From an uncultured Draconibacterium sp. (GTDB lineage: Bacteria > Bacteroidota > Bacteroidia > Bacteroidales > Prolixibacteraceae): a stretch of DNA of 64,000 nt. The first letter of the stretch is position 1. The number at the start of each line of letters is the position of its first letter. The notes under the pieces were generated by a model. It did not search any database. It was given only the letters and a program-made list of their open reading frames with translations, and was not told the origin of the DNA. Below, in pieces: positions 33,954-43,025 of this stretch. The stretch is taken from positions 1,033,001 to 1,097,000 of the forward strand of contig NZ_OY776414.1 of assembly GCF_963675585.1 (NCBI RefSeq), written 5' to 3'. The translations under genes were made by a program, and so were the position numbers.

Positions 33954-36900
33954 TTATTTATTCTTTACAATTTTTAATGTTGAAACTCCCTCAGAAGTTG
34001 ACAATTTGCAGAAGTAAATTCCAGTGAATTTTAGTTGATTTCCAATTGGAAGAGTGTGTGTTCCTGCATTTAGATTTCCATTTATCAGCGTGCTTATTTT
34101 TCGTCCCTGAATATCGAAAACAGCCAGATTTACTTTTTCGCTGGTTTTGGTATGAAATGAAATGACCGATTCGCTTGTTACCGGGTTGGGGTAAATGGTA
34201 AAATTGTTTTCAGGAATAAGTTTAATTTGAGTATTTGTAATTGTTCCTGTAACATTAAAATTATCCAGTAAAAAATAGATTCCATCATTGGCAGTAAATT
34301 CTGTGTGAAAAGCAAAATAAATGGCATCTCCTAAATCTTCAATAATTATATTTCCTGTGTTATTCCATTCATTTTCGGTTTCCCCTAACAAATAATCCAG
34401 TTCAATCCAGTCGGAAGCATTTCCATTGCCATATAAAATCTTATATAAAAGTTTAGGTTTTTGTCCATTCCCATTATGCTGAACATCAAAATTTATGGTA
34501 AGCTTGCTTAATTCCGAACAATCGAGTGCTTTGGTAATTAACCAGTCATTCTGGTCGATATCACAATTTTCGAATCGCATACACTGGCTGTTGTTAACTC
34601 CTTGTCCGGCAATTATATGCCAGTAATGCCAGCCATCCAGATTTTGAGTTGTCCATTGTGAAAAAGTGGCATCTTCGTTGGATTCTTCAAAATCATCTGA
34701 AAAAGGAAGTTCGGCTAATTCGAGATAATCGAAAAGTGTTGATTTTTTTATCACTCTAACCTCATCAAAATATCCATCGAAATAACGGTTGCTGGGGCCG
34801 CCAGTACCTCCAATTATAAGCCGGTTGGTATTTTGTTTTAAAATGCCGTTGCTTCCTTCCGGGAAGGGCTGATAGTTTTCATACATTAAATTGCGGTTTT
34901 CGTCGTGAACAAAAAAGTTTACGGTTTGCGAAGCTGAATCGCTGATTAATGTAACGTGGTACCATTTGTCAAAATCGAGGGTTTGATTCTGAAAAAAGGT
35001 TATGTTCGAGCCATCCGCAAAATTTAAATAGGCATGAAATCCATTTTTTTGTGCAAAATAATTTTGGTCCACCAATATTCCACACACATCTTCTTTTTCA
35101 ATAATAACAGGGTAGTATCCGGTTTTATCGTCACCAATGGTATTTATTTTTACCCAGGTTTCCATGGTCCAGTTGGTGCCTAAATTCAATTTGTCGGAAT
35201 TATAAATCCATAAAAAATCGGCCATCGGGCTACCGGGGCCACAATCGTTTTTAAATGCTTTTCCTAAGTTCAGATCATAATTATCTACATATTCACCAAT
35301 TGTTAACGCTTCCACGGCATACATATCATTGTTTGCAGCGTTTTCCAGGTTATTTTCAAAATGCATTAAAAGCTCTGTTCCTTCCTCATTATTATAGAGA
35401 AAACTTTTAACAGAATTAGTGGAAATACTAAAATTTCCAGATAAATAGGTAAGTTCACCGTTTTCCAAATCGGTGGCCCTCAATTTTGCTTCGTTGGTTT
35501 CAGTTTCAGGGAAAATAAATGATAAATTATCGTTTACATTTGCCGAATCCTGAATTACCAACCACGTTGTTCCGTTGTCGGTTGAATATTCCAGTTTAAA
35601 AGCTATTATTCCTGTTGCTTCCCAGTAAACAGGTTGCTGCATTCCGCCATTAATAACAGAATTTGTTCCTGGATTTTTAAACTCAAATTGTTTGTTTTCA
35701 TAAACTTCAAAAACATTGGTGCGGCGATTAACATTTAAATCTTCTGTTTCTGAAATCCTTATTTTATATTCTTTCGAAGCCAAATTAGGTACTGTCCAGT
35801 TGTATGCCTCATTTGCATTTGTGCTTTCTGTAATCGTGTTCCAGGTTTTTCCAGCATCATCGGAATATTCCAGCATTACCTCGTTTACGTTTGTTGCAGA
35901 CCATTTAATTTCGGTTTCTGTAGCGGATTTTAAATGACTGTTTTCTGTTGGTGTTATAATTTCAAGTGTTTTATTGTTCCAGTCAGGTTCCATAAAGGCG
36001 ATAATTGACATTCCATAACCATAGTCAAAATTATCCGGGTCATCCCAAACATTATCGGCCATTGAATAATCGGTATGGAATTCATTGTTTTTATTGTATC
36101 CGTCAATTACATAGTAATGACCAGCAGCGCCTTGTCCTGTAACCGTTTCCTTTATAACTCCACCTGCAACCACAGGCCTGCCATTGTTCAATTCATTTTT
36201 TAAAATATTTATCCATTCATCATGTGAATAATCTTCCCGGTGTAAAATTCTGGTTTTAGGCGAATAATGAAAATGGTTAATTAAAAACTCGGGATAGCAC
36301 GGCATGTAATCATAACTTTCACGCGATGATGCTCCGATATGCATTGCGAATGTGGCAGCCGGTGTATATTCTTCAACTGTAACATCAGTTGGAAAATTAT
36401 CGGGCATTAAATCCCATAAATATTCCGTGTTGTCAAAATCAATATACCAGTCGCAATTACTCATTGTATGTTGCAACACTCCGGATGGAAATCTCGGAAA
36501 TTCCCAATAATGTATTGCCCTGGATACTGCTGTTGGTCCACAATGATTTTTTCGGAATATTTCGCCGGTTTCTTTATTGATGGGAAACAACTCACCAAGA
36601 GGCCATTGGTAAGAACCCCAACTATCTTTTAACTGAAGAAAAACTTCTTCCTTAAAAGATGAAATATCAACATCTTGTAAAACATCATCCCGATAATTTC
36701 TTTTTTTATTACTAATCCGTAATTCATCAATCCAGCCATCGAAACAAGACCATCCACCACTTCCAATGCTTAATTTTCCATCGCCGGTTACAGGAGGAGC
36801 TTCCGAGCCGCCATATGTAAAATACAATTCCTTATAATTTGCATCTCTTAGCAATAGTAATAAATGTCTTCCTTCATAACGATAATAAAAAGAGATGTGG

Positions 36901-37409
36901 TACCATTTATCAACTTCAAAGTCTAATAACCGCGTACTTGCATTAACACTCCAATCCCAGTTATTTAAAGTATCACAATCTAAAAATGCTTCCAGGGCAT
37001 TTAATTCAGAACTCACAAATGCACTATATTGCTGAGTTCCATCCTTTCCTTCTTTCCATAATAATGTTTGCAGATTACCATCTCTTTTTGAAGCTGGTTT
37101 AAACCAAAACTCAATCGAAAACTCATCCGTTAAATTTAGCTCGTCGTAAAACGGAACTTCAATCCAGCTTTGTTTATCGGAAGTAGAATTATCGAGACGT
37201 AAAGCCTGCCCATGAACTCCGGTTTCGTATGATACTCCGGAACCATGCACAATTCCATTGTTCCCAACATCAGCCGAGTTGGTGGCGTCGCCATCGAAAT
37301 GCATTAAAAGTACAGTGTTTTCATCGGTGGTATATGGTCCACCATTTTCCTGAGAAAATACAACAATAGAAAAAGCAAATGTGAATAACAGCGCAAAATA
37401 GGTTTTCAT
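33954..37409 (-). CDS. Secreted LamG / C39-like peptidase-fold protein with T9SS sorting domain
   Basis: About 1151 residues from ATG 37409, chosen because MKTYFALLFTFAFSIVVFSQ is a signal peptide; a start at 37451 would put 14 residues before it. Order: LamG-type jelly roll (about 30-245: VLLMHFDGDATNSADVGNNG); a cysteine peptidase-like C39_2 domain with NHCGPTAVSRAIHYW (Cys near 290) and AAGHYYVIDGYN (His near 430); two Ig/FN3-like modules; a second LamG (from ELLMHFENNLENAAN); a MAM/LamG-like sandwich; and a T9SS type A sorting domain (FTIYPNPVTSESVISF to the end). Whether the C39-like unit is an active protease is unknown. The protein should be exported by the type IX system. Confidence 0.85.
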   Translation of the reverse strand: MKTYFALLFTFAFSIVVFSQENGGPYTTDENTVLLMHFDGDATNSADVGNNGIVHGSGVSYETGVHGQALRLDNSTSDKQSWIEVPFYDELNLTDEFSIEFWFKPASKRDGNLQTLLWKEGKDGTQQYSAFVSSELNALEAFLDCDTLNNWDWSVNASTRLLDFEVDKWYHISFYYRYEGRHLLLLLRDANYKELYFTYGGSEAPPVTGDGKLSIGSGGWSCFDGWIDELRISNKKRNYRDDVLQDVDISSFKEEVFLQLKDSWGSYQWPLGELFPINKETGEIFRKNHCGPTAVSRAIHYWEFPRFPSGVLQHTMSNCDWYIDFDNTEYLWDLMPDNFPTDVTVEEYTPAATFAMHIGASSRESYDYMPCYPEFLINHFHYSPKTRILHREDYSHDEWINILKNELNNGRPVVAGGVIKETVTGQGAAGHYYVIDGYNKNNEFHTDYSMADNVWDDPDNFDYGYGMSIIAFMEPDWNNKTLEIITPTENSHLKSATETEIKWSATNVNEVMLEYSDDAGKTWNTITESTNANEAYNWTVPNLASKEYKIRISETEDLNVNRRTNVFEVYENKQFEFKNPGTNSVINGGMQQPVYWEATGIIAFKLEYSTDNGTTWLVIQDSANVNDNLSFIFPETETNEAKLRATDLENGELTYLSGNFSISTNSVKSFLYNNEEGTELLMHFENNLENAANNDMYAVEALTIGEYVDNYDLNLGKAFKNDCGPGSPMADFLWIYNSDKLNLGTNWTMETWVKINTIGDDKTGYYPVIIEKEDVCGILVDQNYFAQKNGFHAYLNFADGSNITFFQNQTLDFDKWYHVTLISDSASQTVNFFVHDENRNLMYENYQPFPEGSNGILKQNTNRLIIGGTGGPSNRYFDGYFDEVRVIKKSTLFDYLELAELPFSDDFEESNEDATFSQWTTQNLDGWHYWHIIAGQGVNNSQCMRFENCDIDQNDWLITKALDCSELSKLTINFDVQHNGNGQKPKLLYKILYGNGNASDWIELDYLLGETENEWNNTGNIIIEDLGDAIYFAFHTEFTANDGIYFLLDNFNVTGTITNTQIKLIPENNFTIYPNPVTSESVISFHTKTSEKVNLAVFDIQGRKISTLINGNLNAGTHTLPIGNQLKFTGIYFCKLSTSEGVSTLKIVKNK

Positions 37410-37640
37410 AGTGTTGAGTTTTAGGTTAACGTAATGGATAGAGAATTGCAAAAATCAGAGTTGTATGTTGCATATCCTTTAGGGATGAAATAAGAAATCC
37501 ATTTGGTTAACGGTTATTGAACAGTTTTTGGTTTTTTATCTTTTTGTTTATCCTGCTTATAAAGAAGGATAGTCATAAATTTAATAAAAAATTATGACTA
37601 TAAAAAGTTTACTGTTAGAAGATTAGATGTGTTTGAAAAC

Positions 37641-38618
37641 CTATTTTCCAAAAATATAAACGATTGAAAGTTGTTGCTGTTGATCCAGAATTTCCCAATC
37701 GATAAGGTGCATGGAAACATTAAATTTTCCCTTTACGTTTTTGTGGTTGATAAAATACCAGATGAGGTCGGTACGCCAATAATTTTTAGCCGTGTAATAC
37801 GTATCTCCAAATGCAAATTTATGACTGCCACCCGAGCTTAGAACCGATTTTAGTCCAAAATTTTTGTATTTCGCATTTGCTTCTGCAAACAAACTGGTGG
37901 CAGTAATATATCCGTCGCTAACACTGCGTTCGCGAAACATCGAAGCCAAAATACCGGCTTTTACATCTCCCTGAAATTCGGAAGTTTTGTTGCTGCGTAT
38001 CCCAGCCTGAATGGCGTAACCCGAATAGTCTTTTATATGCTGGTCGGGCAGGTTTTGTTTAGTGTGCGCATCATGAAACATGATCAGGAAGTTTTGCAGA
38101 AAAAAGTTTTTGTAAAAAATTTCACCAGAAGAACCTGCCATAAATTGCTCGCGTTGCGAAATTGTTTGCCGACCTACCCACTCAACAAAACCAAGCTGAT
38201 GACCCCAGTCCCAGTTTATTTTTCCTAAAAAACCTTCAATGTTCGGGCGGTAATACAAAAGGGTGTCGGTAAGCATTGCCAGAGGGAAATTTAACTTGTC
38301 GCGGCGCGGAAATGCTCCAAACAAAAATTCTTTATTTTCATCGGTGAACTGATAGTAGAGGGTAAGTTTGGGTTTTTGAGCATCAATGTCGCTGCCAAAC
38401 TCCAGCAAATGGCTAAGCCCGCCACGCAACCGATGATTGTCGATATTTATTCCAAATTCAAATGCACCTCTGGCACCCATAATTGTTTGAGGTAAAGCAT
38501 ATTCACTCGAAAATTCACGGTTGTCGCCAATTCCTTCAAACAAAACCTGGTACTCAAAATCCTGTGCTTTTGTTACAAACGAAATAAAGAGCAGTAATAT
38601 AAAAAGCGTTTGTTTCAT
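37641..38618 (-). CDS. Predicted outer-membrane beta-barrel protein, unknown function
   Basis: A 325-residue exported protein (signal MKQTLFILLLFISFVTKAQ). The mature part alternates short amphipathic strands with turns (e.g. PKLTLYYQFTDENKEFLFGAFPR, YAIQAGIRSNK, VLSSGGSHKFAFGDTYYTA). It ends in an aromatic-rich strand (LSIVYIFGK), the usual sign of an outer-membrane barrel. I recognise no family. It reads as a single gene between the LamG protein and the Usp gene; the stop of the latter is 185 nt upstream, with heptamer island 4 between. Confidence 0.8.
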   Translation of the reverse strand: MKQTLFILLLFISFVTKAQDFEYQVLFEGIGDNREFSSEYALPQTIMGARGAFEFGINIDNHRLRGGLSHLLEFGSDIDAQKPKLTLYYQFTDENKEFLFGAFPRRDKLNFPLAMLTDTLLYYRPNIEGFLGKINWDWGHQLGFVEWVGRQTISQREQFMAGSSGEIFYKNFFLQNFLIMFHDAHTKQNLPDQHIKDYSGYAIQAGIRSNKTSEFQGDVKAGILASMFRERSVSDGYITATSLFAEANAKYKNFGLKSVLSSGGSHKFAFGDTYYTAKNYWRTDLIWYFINHKNVKGKFNVSMHLIDWEILDQQQQLSIVYIFGK

Positions 38619-38710
38619 GCTAAATCTGATATCTGTTGCGAAAGTAATAAATGATTTGGTTTTGTAAATTGTTAAATTGATAAACTGTCAGATTACAAAT
38701 TCTAAATATT

Positions 38711-38794
38711 CAATGACCAATGACCAATAACGAATATCCAATGACGAATAACGAATAACGAATAACGAACAACCAACATCGAACTCTGAACACT
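38711..38794 (-). repeat. Heptanucleotide repeat island 4 (minus orientation)
   Basis: Twelve consecutive 7-bp units in phase (CAATGAC x2, CAATAAC, GAATATC, CAATGAC, GAATAAC x3, GAACAAC, CAACATC, GAACTCT, GAACACT). It lies 9 bases beyond the Usp stop codon, on the gene's 3' side. On the minus strand it reads TTGGTTGTTCGTTATTCG..., the same type as the T-rich block of island 2. Confidence 0.8.
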
Positions 38795-38803
38795 TTCTTC
38801 CCC

Positions 38804-39616
38804 TTAGTCGCATAATATATAATTGTCTTTGCGCGCATTTATTACCAAAACCGGTAAGTTCCCTGCACGCTGAATAATTTTTCGCTCGGGTAAGCCAATC
38901 AGCAAGTCGAGTGGAGTTACCGCCGAACTGCCCAATAAAACCAACAGGTTGCAGTCGGAAGCCAAAGCCAGATCCAAGGCTTCAAACGAATTTCTGAAAC
39001 TCGATTTGGTTCCTTTGTAAATTTTATGTTTGATTTTGAATTTACGGTATAATTTACGGCTAAGCTCAATGTTTTTAAGCAGTTCGTTTCTGTTGTATTT
39101 GCCTTTGTCGTTGGCTGCTACCACAACAATTTCGGCGGCATTAAACCGGCCAAAGTACGAGCACCACAACGAACTGTCGCTGTTTTCTTTTCGCAAATCA
39201 ACGGGTTGAACAAGCTGGTTAAAGTCCATTATTTTCGAATCGGGACGAACAAATAACAAGGGGACAGAGCTTTCGGACAGTAGTTTTGAATACTGTTTAA
39301 ATCGTAGCGAATTAACTACCAAAACAATGGCTTCATAGTCGTCGGCTAAAATATCCGGCAAATCCACGTGATTTTCAGAAAGCAAAAGCGTAGAAACCGT
39401 TAAATGGGGAACTTCATTTTTAATGGTAGAAGTGTACTGTTTGAGTTTTTCCTTAAAAAGCGAATAATTATTCTTGTTTTTTTTTGAATAATTATACACC
39501 AGACAAAGCTCCTTTTTAAAAATGGAGGCTACTTTTATTCCGTTTAAAATCAAAGAATTATCTTCAGAAACAAGTTCGGTAAATACAACAATCTTTTGCT
39601 CTTTTGTAGCGGTCAT
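38804..39616 (-). CDS. Universal stress protein (UspA) family, tandem-domain-like
   Basis: A 270-residue cytosolic protein in the size range of two fused Usp domains. The first half shows the strand and helix order KIVVFTELVSEDNSLILNGIKVA; the second begins AAEIVVVAANDKGKYNRNELLKN and ends with a nucleotide-binding-like loop region (LVLLGSSAVTPLDLLIGLPERKIIQRAGNLPVLVIN, the G-x-x-x-x-n-P-V-L pattern). A reading from 39754 would overlap the divergent gene at 39731; ATG 39616 fits the domain start. The intergenic space with the next gene is 114 nt and must hold both promoters. Confidence 0.8.
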   Translation of the reverse strand: MTATKEQKIVVFTELVSEDNSLILNGIKVASIFKKELCLVYNYSKKNKNNYSLFKEKLKQYTSTIKNEVPHLTVSTLLLSENHVDLPDILADDYEAIVLVVNSLRFKQYSKLLSESSVPLLFVRPDSKIMDFNQLVQPVDLRKENSDSSLWCSYFGRFNAAEIVVVAANDKGKYNRNELLKNIELSRKLYRKFKIKHKIYKGTKSSFRNSFEALDLALASDCNLLVLLGSSAVTPLDLLIGLPERKIIQRAGNLPVLVINARKDNYILCD

Positions 39617-39730
39617 TCCATCTTTTTTTGTAAAAATATAGAAATACAAACACCTTTTTAAGCCATGTTGAAAAAAATCAGGAAAGGTTAATATTCCTTT
39701 TTCTACTTTTACAAACCTAAAGCTAGTGTA

Positions 39731-41788
39731 ATGATAAACGACAAATTGCTCCATCCTGAAAGTATTGTAGTTGTTGGAGCTTCAAATAATACAGGAAAGC
39801 CGGGTGGAAAGATTGTAAAAAACCTCTTGGACCATCATTTTAAGGGCGATTTGTTTGCCATTAATCCACACGAATCGCAGGTGCAAGGTATTCCGTCGTT
39901 TGAAGATGTGGGCGAATTACCCGATGTTGATTTGGCAATTCTGGCCATTCCTGCCAAACATTGTTTAAAAACCATTACACAGCTTGTTGAAGAAAACAAT
40001 ACAAAAGCTTTTATAATTATTTCGGCAGGTTTTGGCGAAACCGATGAGGCGGGCAAAGAGCTTGAAAAGAAAATTGTTGAGGTGATTGAAAAACACGATG
40101 CCTGTTTAATTGGCCCCAACTGCATTGGAGTTATGACACCCTCGCACGCCAGTGTTTTTACTACTCCAATTCCGGAATTAACACCTGAGGGTTGCGATTT
40201 TATATCGGGTTCAGGCGCTACTGCCGTTTTTATCATCGAATCCGGGATTCCGAAAGGATTACGCTTTGCCAATGTTTTTTCGGTGGGAAACAGTGCCCAA
40301 ACAGGAGTTGAAGATGTTTTGGCTTATCTCAATGAAAATTACGAAGATGGTGTAAGTCCGCGGGTAAAGTTACTTTACATTGAAAACATAAATAATCCCG
40401 ACAAGTTGCTTTTGCATGCCACTTCGCTGATTCGAAAAGGCTGTAAAATAGCAGCCATAAAAGCCGGAAGCTCATCGGCAGGGAGTAGGGCTGCTTCGTC
40501 GCACACCGGAGCGTTAACGAGTTCGGATGCAGCTGTGGAAGCGCTTTTCAGAAAAGCTGGTATTGTACGTTGTTACGGCCGTGAGGAGTTGACCACAGTG
40601 GCGAGTGTTTTTATGTGTAAAGAACTGGAAGGAGATAAACTTGCCATTATTACGCACGCCGGTGGTCCGGGAGTAATGCTTACCGATGCACTTGAATCGG
40701 GTGGCTTAAAAATTCCTGAGATTGAAGATGTGCCGGCAAAATCGGCTTTACTCGAAAAACTTTTCCCGGGTTCATCAGTCGAAAATCCAATTGATTTTTT
40801 GGCAACCGGAACGGCAGAACAACTGGGCCACATTATTGATGCCTGCGAAAATGATTTTGATGTGGATGGAATGGCAGTTATTTTTGGTAGTCCCGGATTG
40901 TTTCCAATTGGTGATGTGTACGATTTACTTTCCGAAAAAATGAAAGTGTGCAAAAAACCCATTTATCCCATTCTGCCTTCCATTATTAATGTGAAAGAAG
41001 ATGTGGCGCATTTTCTGGCACGCGGAAATGTGAATTTTCCGGATGAGGTGTTGCTGGGCAGGGCATTGACCAAAGTGATGAATACAGCAAAACCATCGGC
41101 CAACAATGTTTTTACCGATGGCATAAAAACAGATGAAATCCGAAAAATAATTGATACAACTGAAAATGGATATCAGCCACCTGAAATAATTCATAAACTG
41201 TTTGCTGTAGCAGGGATTCCAATGGTAAAAGAGCTGGTGGCGACTTCGGAGTCGGAGGCTGTTTTAGCTGCCTTAAACATTGGATTTCCGGTGGTAATGA
41301 AAGTAGTTGGACCGGTTCACAAAACAGAGGTTGGAGGTGTTGTCTTGAATGTCCGAAATGTAAATGAAGTGCGGAAAGAATTTCATCACTTGTTTCAGAT
41401 AGAAGGTACAGAAGGTGTATTGATAGCGCAAATGGCATCGGGGACTGAACTGTTTTTGGGAGCAAGTTATGAGCCCGATTTCGGACATGTGGTTTTATGC
41501 GGAATGGGAGGGATTTATGTGGAAGTTTTAAAGGATGTATCGTCGGGGTTGGCACCGCTTTCGCATGCCGAGGCACATTCGATGATTGAAGGTTTAAAAT
41601 CGTACAGGATTTTGCAGGGATTCCGGAAACAGAAAGGTGTTAACATTGATAAGTTTGCCGATATTTTAGTGCGTTTGTCGACATTACTCCGTTTTGCAAC
41701 TGAAATAAAGGAATTGGATATCAATCCTTTGCTGGGTAACGAAAACGAAATACTGGCTGTTGATGCCCGAATTCGAATTGAAAAATAA
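39731..41788 (+). CDS. Acyl-CoA synthetase (NDP-forming), fused alpha-beta
   Basis: A 685-residue enzyme that converts an acyl-CoA plus ADP and phosphate into the acid plus ATP (acetate-, propionate- or aryl-acetate-type substrates), making ATP from fermentation products. The N-terminal CoA-binding domain begins SIVVVGASNNTGKPGGK. The succinyl-CoA-ligase-like middle part contains the phosphohistidine loop SSHTGALTSSDAAVEALF. The C-terminal part (about 470-685) is the ATP-grasp domain with VMKVVGPVHKTEVGGVVLNV. Subunits that are separate in archaea are fused here. It pairs divergently with the Usp gene. Confidence 0.93.
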   Translation: MINDKLLHPESIVVVGASNNTGKPGGKIVKNLLDHHFKGDLFAINPHESQVQGIPSFEDVGELPDVDLAILAIPAKHCLKTITQLVEENNTKAFIIISAGFGETDEAGKELEKKIVEVIEKHDACLIGPNCIGVMTPSHASVFTTPIPELTPEGCDFISGSGATAVFIIESGIPKGLRFANVFSVGNSAQTGVEDVLAYLNENYEDGVSPRVKLLYIENINNPDKLLLHATSLIRKGCKIAAIKAGSSSAGSRAASSHTGALTSSDAAVEALFRKAGIVRCYGREELTTVASVFMCKELEGDKLAIITHAGGPGVMLTDALESGGLKIPEIEDVPAKSALLEKLFPGSSVENPIDFLATGTAEQLGHIIDACENDFDVDGMAVIFGSPGLFPIGDVYDLLSEKMKVCKKPIYPILPSIINVKEDVAHFLARGNVNFPDEVLLGRALTKVMNTAKPSANNVFTDGIKTDEIRKIIDTTENGYQPPEIIHKLFAVAGIPMVKELVATSESEAVLAALNIGFPVVMKVVGPVHKTEVGGVVLNVRNVNEVRKEFHHLFQIEGTEGVLIAQMASGTELFLGASYEPDFGHVVLCGMGGIYVEVLKDVSSGLAPLSHAEAHSMIEGLKSYRILQGFRKQKGVNIDKFADILVRLSTLLRFATEIKELDINPLLGNENEILAVDARIRIEK

Positions 41789-41802
41789 ATTCGAAAAGAA
41801 AT

Positions 41803-42357
41803 CTAAAGCCCGAGTACTTCGGCAATTTCTTTCATTGCGTTTACCGAAAGTTCGGCAAACTCAGGCAGCGGAATTCCTATTTTTTCACATTCCAAAATAT
41901 TTTCGCGTTTTACAGATGCGGCAAAAGCTTTTTGTTTCATCCGTTTGGTAAGCGATTTGGCCTTAACACCTGCTATTTTTTTATCGGGATAAACCAGTGT
42001 AGTAGCTGTAATTAATCCGGTAATGGTTTCGCCCGCCGCCAAAGCATGTTGAAATTCGCTTGTTCGCTCTTTTCCTGTAGCTACTTCGTTGTGCATTACA
42101 ATGGCATCCATCATTTCATCAGTTACTTTCCCCTGCAGAATTTTTTCGGCATAAGGACCGTGTGTGTGCGGATCGGCATTGGTAATTTCAACATCAATAT
42201 CGTGCAACAAACCTGCCAGGCCCCATTCTTCTTCGTTTTTTCCCAGTTTTTTGGCCATTGCCCTTAAAACAACTTCAGAAGCATAACAGTGTTTGCGCAT
42301 GTTTTCAGCTTCAATATTTTCTTCCAGTAAACGAATGGCTTCTTCTCTAGAAATCAT
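41803..42357 (-). CDS. HD-domain hydrolase
   Basis: A 184-residue HD-fold protein: HCYASEVVLRAMAKKLG, then LAGLLHDIDVE (the HD pair), and a later HNE. It may hydrolyse a phosphomonoester or nucleotide, as in many small HD proteins; no specific function can be read from it. It is convergent with the acyl-CoA synthetase (15 nt between stops), and its start faces the CYTH gene at 42427 across 69 nt. Confidence 0.85.
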   Translation of the reverse strand: MISREEAIRLLEENIEAENMRKHCYASEVVLRAMAKKLGKNEEEWGLAGLLHDIDVEITNADPHTHGPYAEKILQGKVTDEMMDAIVMHNEVATGKERTSEFQHALAAGETITGLITATTLVYPDKKIAGVKAKSLTKRMKQKAFAASVKRENILECEKIGIPLPEFAELSVNAMKEIAEVLGL

Positions 42358-42426
42358 AATGCAGGTTTATTTTTTTATTCTTACAATGCTTTAAAAATAG
42401 TAATAAATTTGTGCCAACTAAAGAGA

Positions 42427-42894
42427 ATGGAAACAATGCTTGAGATTGAGAGGAAATATTTGATCGATTTGGATAAATGGGAACCTAAAAACAAAGGACT
42501 GAAAATAAAACAGGGCTATTTATCTGTTGATAAAGAGCGGGTTGTGAGGATTCGTACAAAAAAAGATAAGGCATATTTAACCATAAAAGGAAATCAGCAG
42601 GGAATTACACGAACCGAGCTGGAATATGAAGTTCCGGTAAGTGATGCGGAAACAATGTTGAGAATGTGTTTAAACTTCCCGATCGAGAAAACACGTTATC
42701 TTGAAAAAATTGGTGGTTTGTTGTGGGAAATTGATGTTTTTGAAGGTGAAAACAGTGGATTGTATCTTGCCGAAGTAGAACTGGAAGATGAAAATCAGAC
42801 CATTGAATTGCCGGACTGGATCATTAAAGAAGTGAGTTATGATCATCGTTACTTTAATTCCTGGCTCTCGCAGAATCCATTTTCAAAATGGTAA
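42427..42894 (+). CDS. CYTH domain protein (triphosphate tunnel metalloenzyme)
   Basis: A 155-residue CYTH protein starting METMLEIERKYLID; the E-x-E-x-K signature is at residues 6-10. Conserved pairs of charged residues line the predicted tunnel: RIRTKKDKAYLTIKG, RTELEYEVP, WEIDVFEGE and AEVELEDE. Such enzymes hydrolyse inorganic triphosphate or nucleoside triphosphates with a divalent metal. A TTG at 42409 is a possible earlier start, but ATG 42427 comes 16 bp after a perfect TAAATTTG box (42404-42411). The pairing with the divergent HD gene may be chance. Confidence 0.9.
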   Translation: METMLEIERKYLIDLDKWEPKNKGLKIKQGYLSVDKERVVRIRTKKDKAYLTIKGNQQGITRTELEYEVPVSDAETMLRMCLNFPIEKTRYLEKIGGLLWEIDVFEGENSGLYLAEVELEDENQTIELPDWIIKEVSYDHRYFNSWLSQNPFSKW

Positions 42895-43025
42895 ATTAGT
42901 TTCTTTTTCATTGTTTAAAATTTTAATTAAGAGCGAGTTGTTAATTCTTCCTTTTTTTTTCTGATGAGAAAGAAAACAATGGTATTATTTTTGCGTTTTA
43001 ACCGAAAGCTAAAAAAACAGTACAT

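Noticed and set aside
39616-39754. Longer start for the Usp gene
   Set aside because: It would overlap the divergent start at 39731, and the added 46 residues precede the normal Usp domain start.
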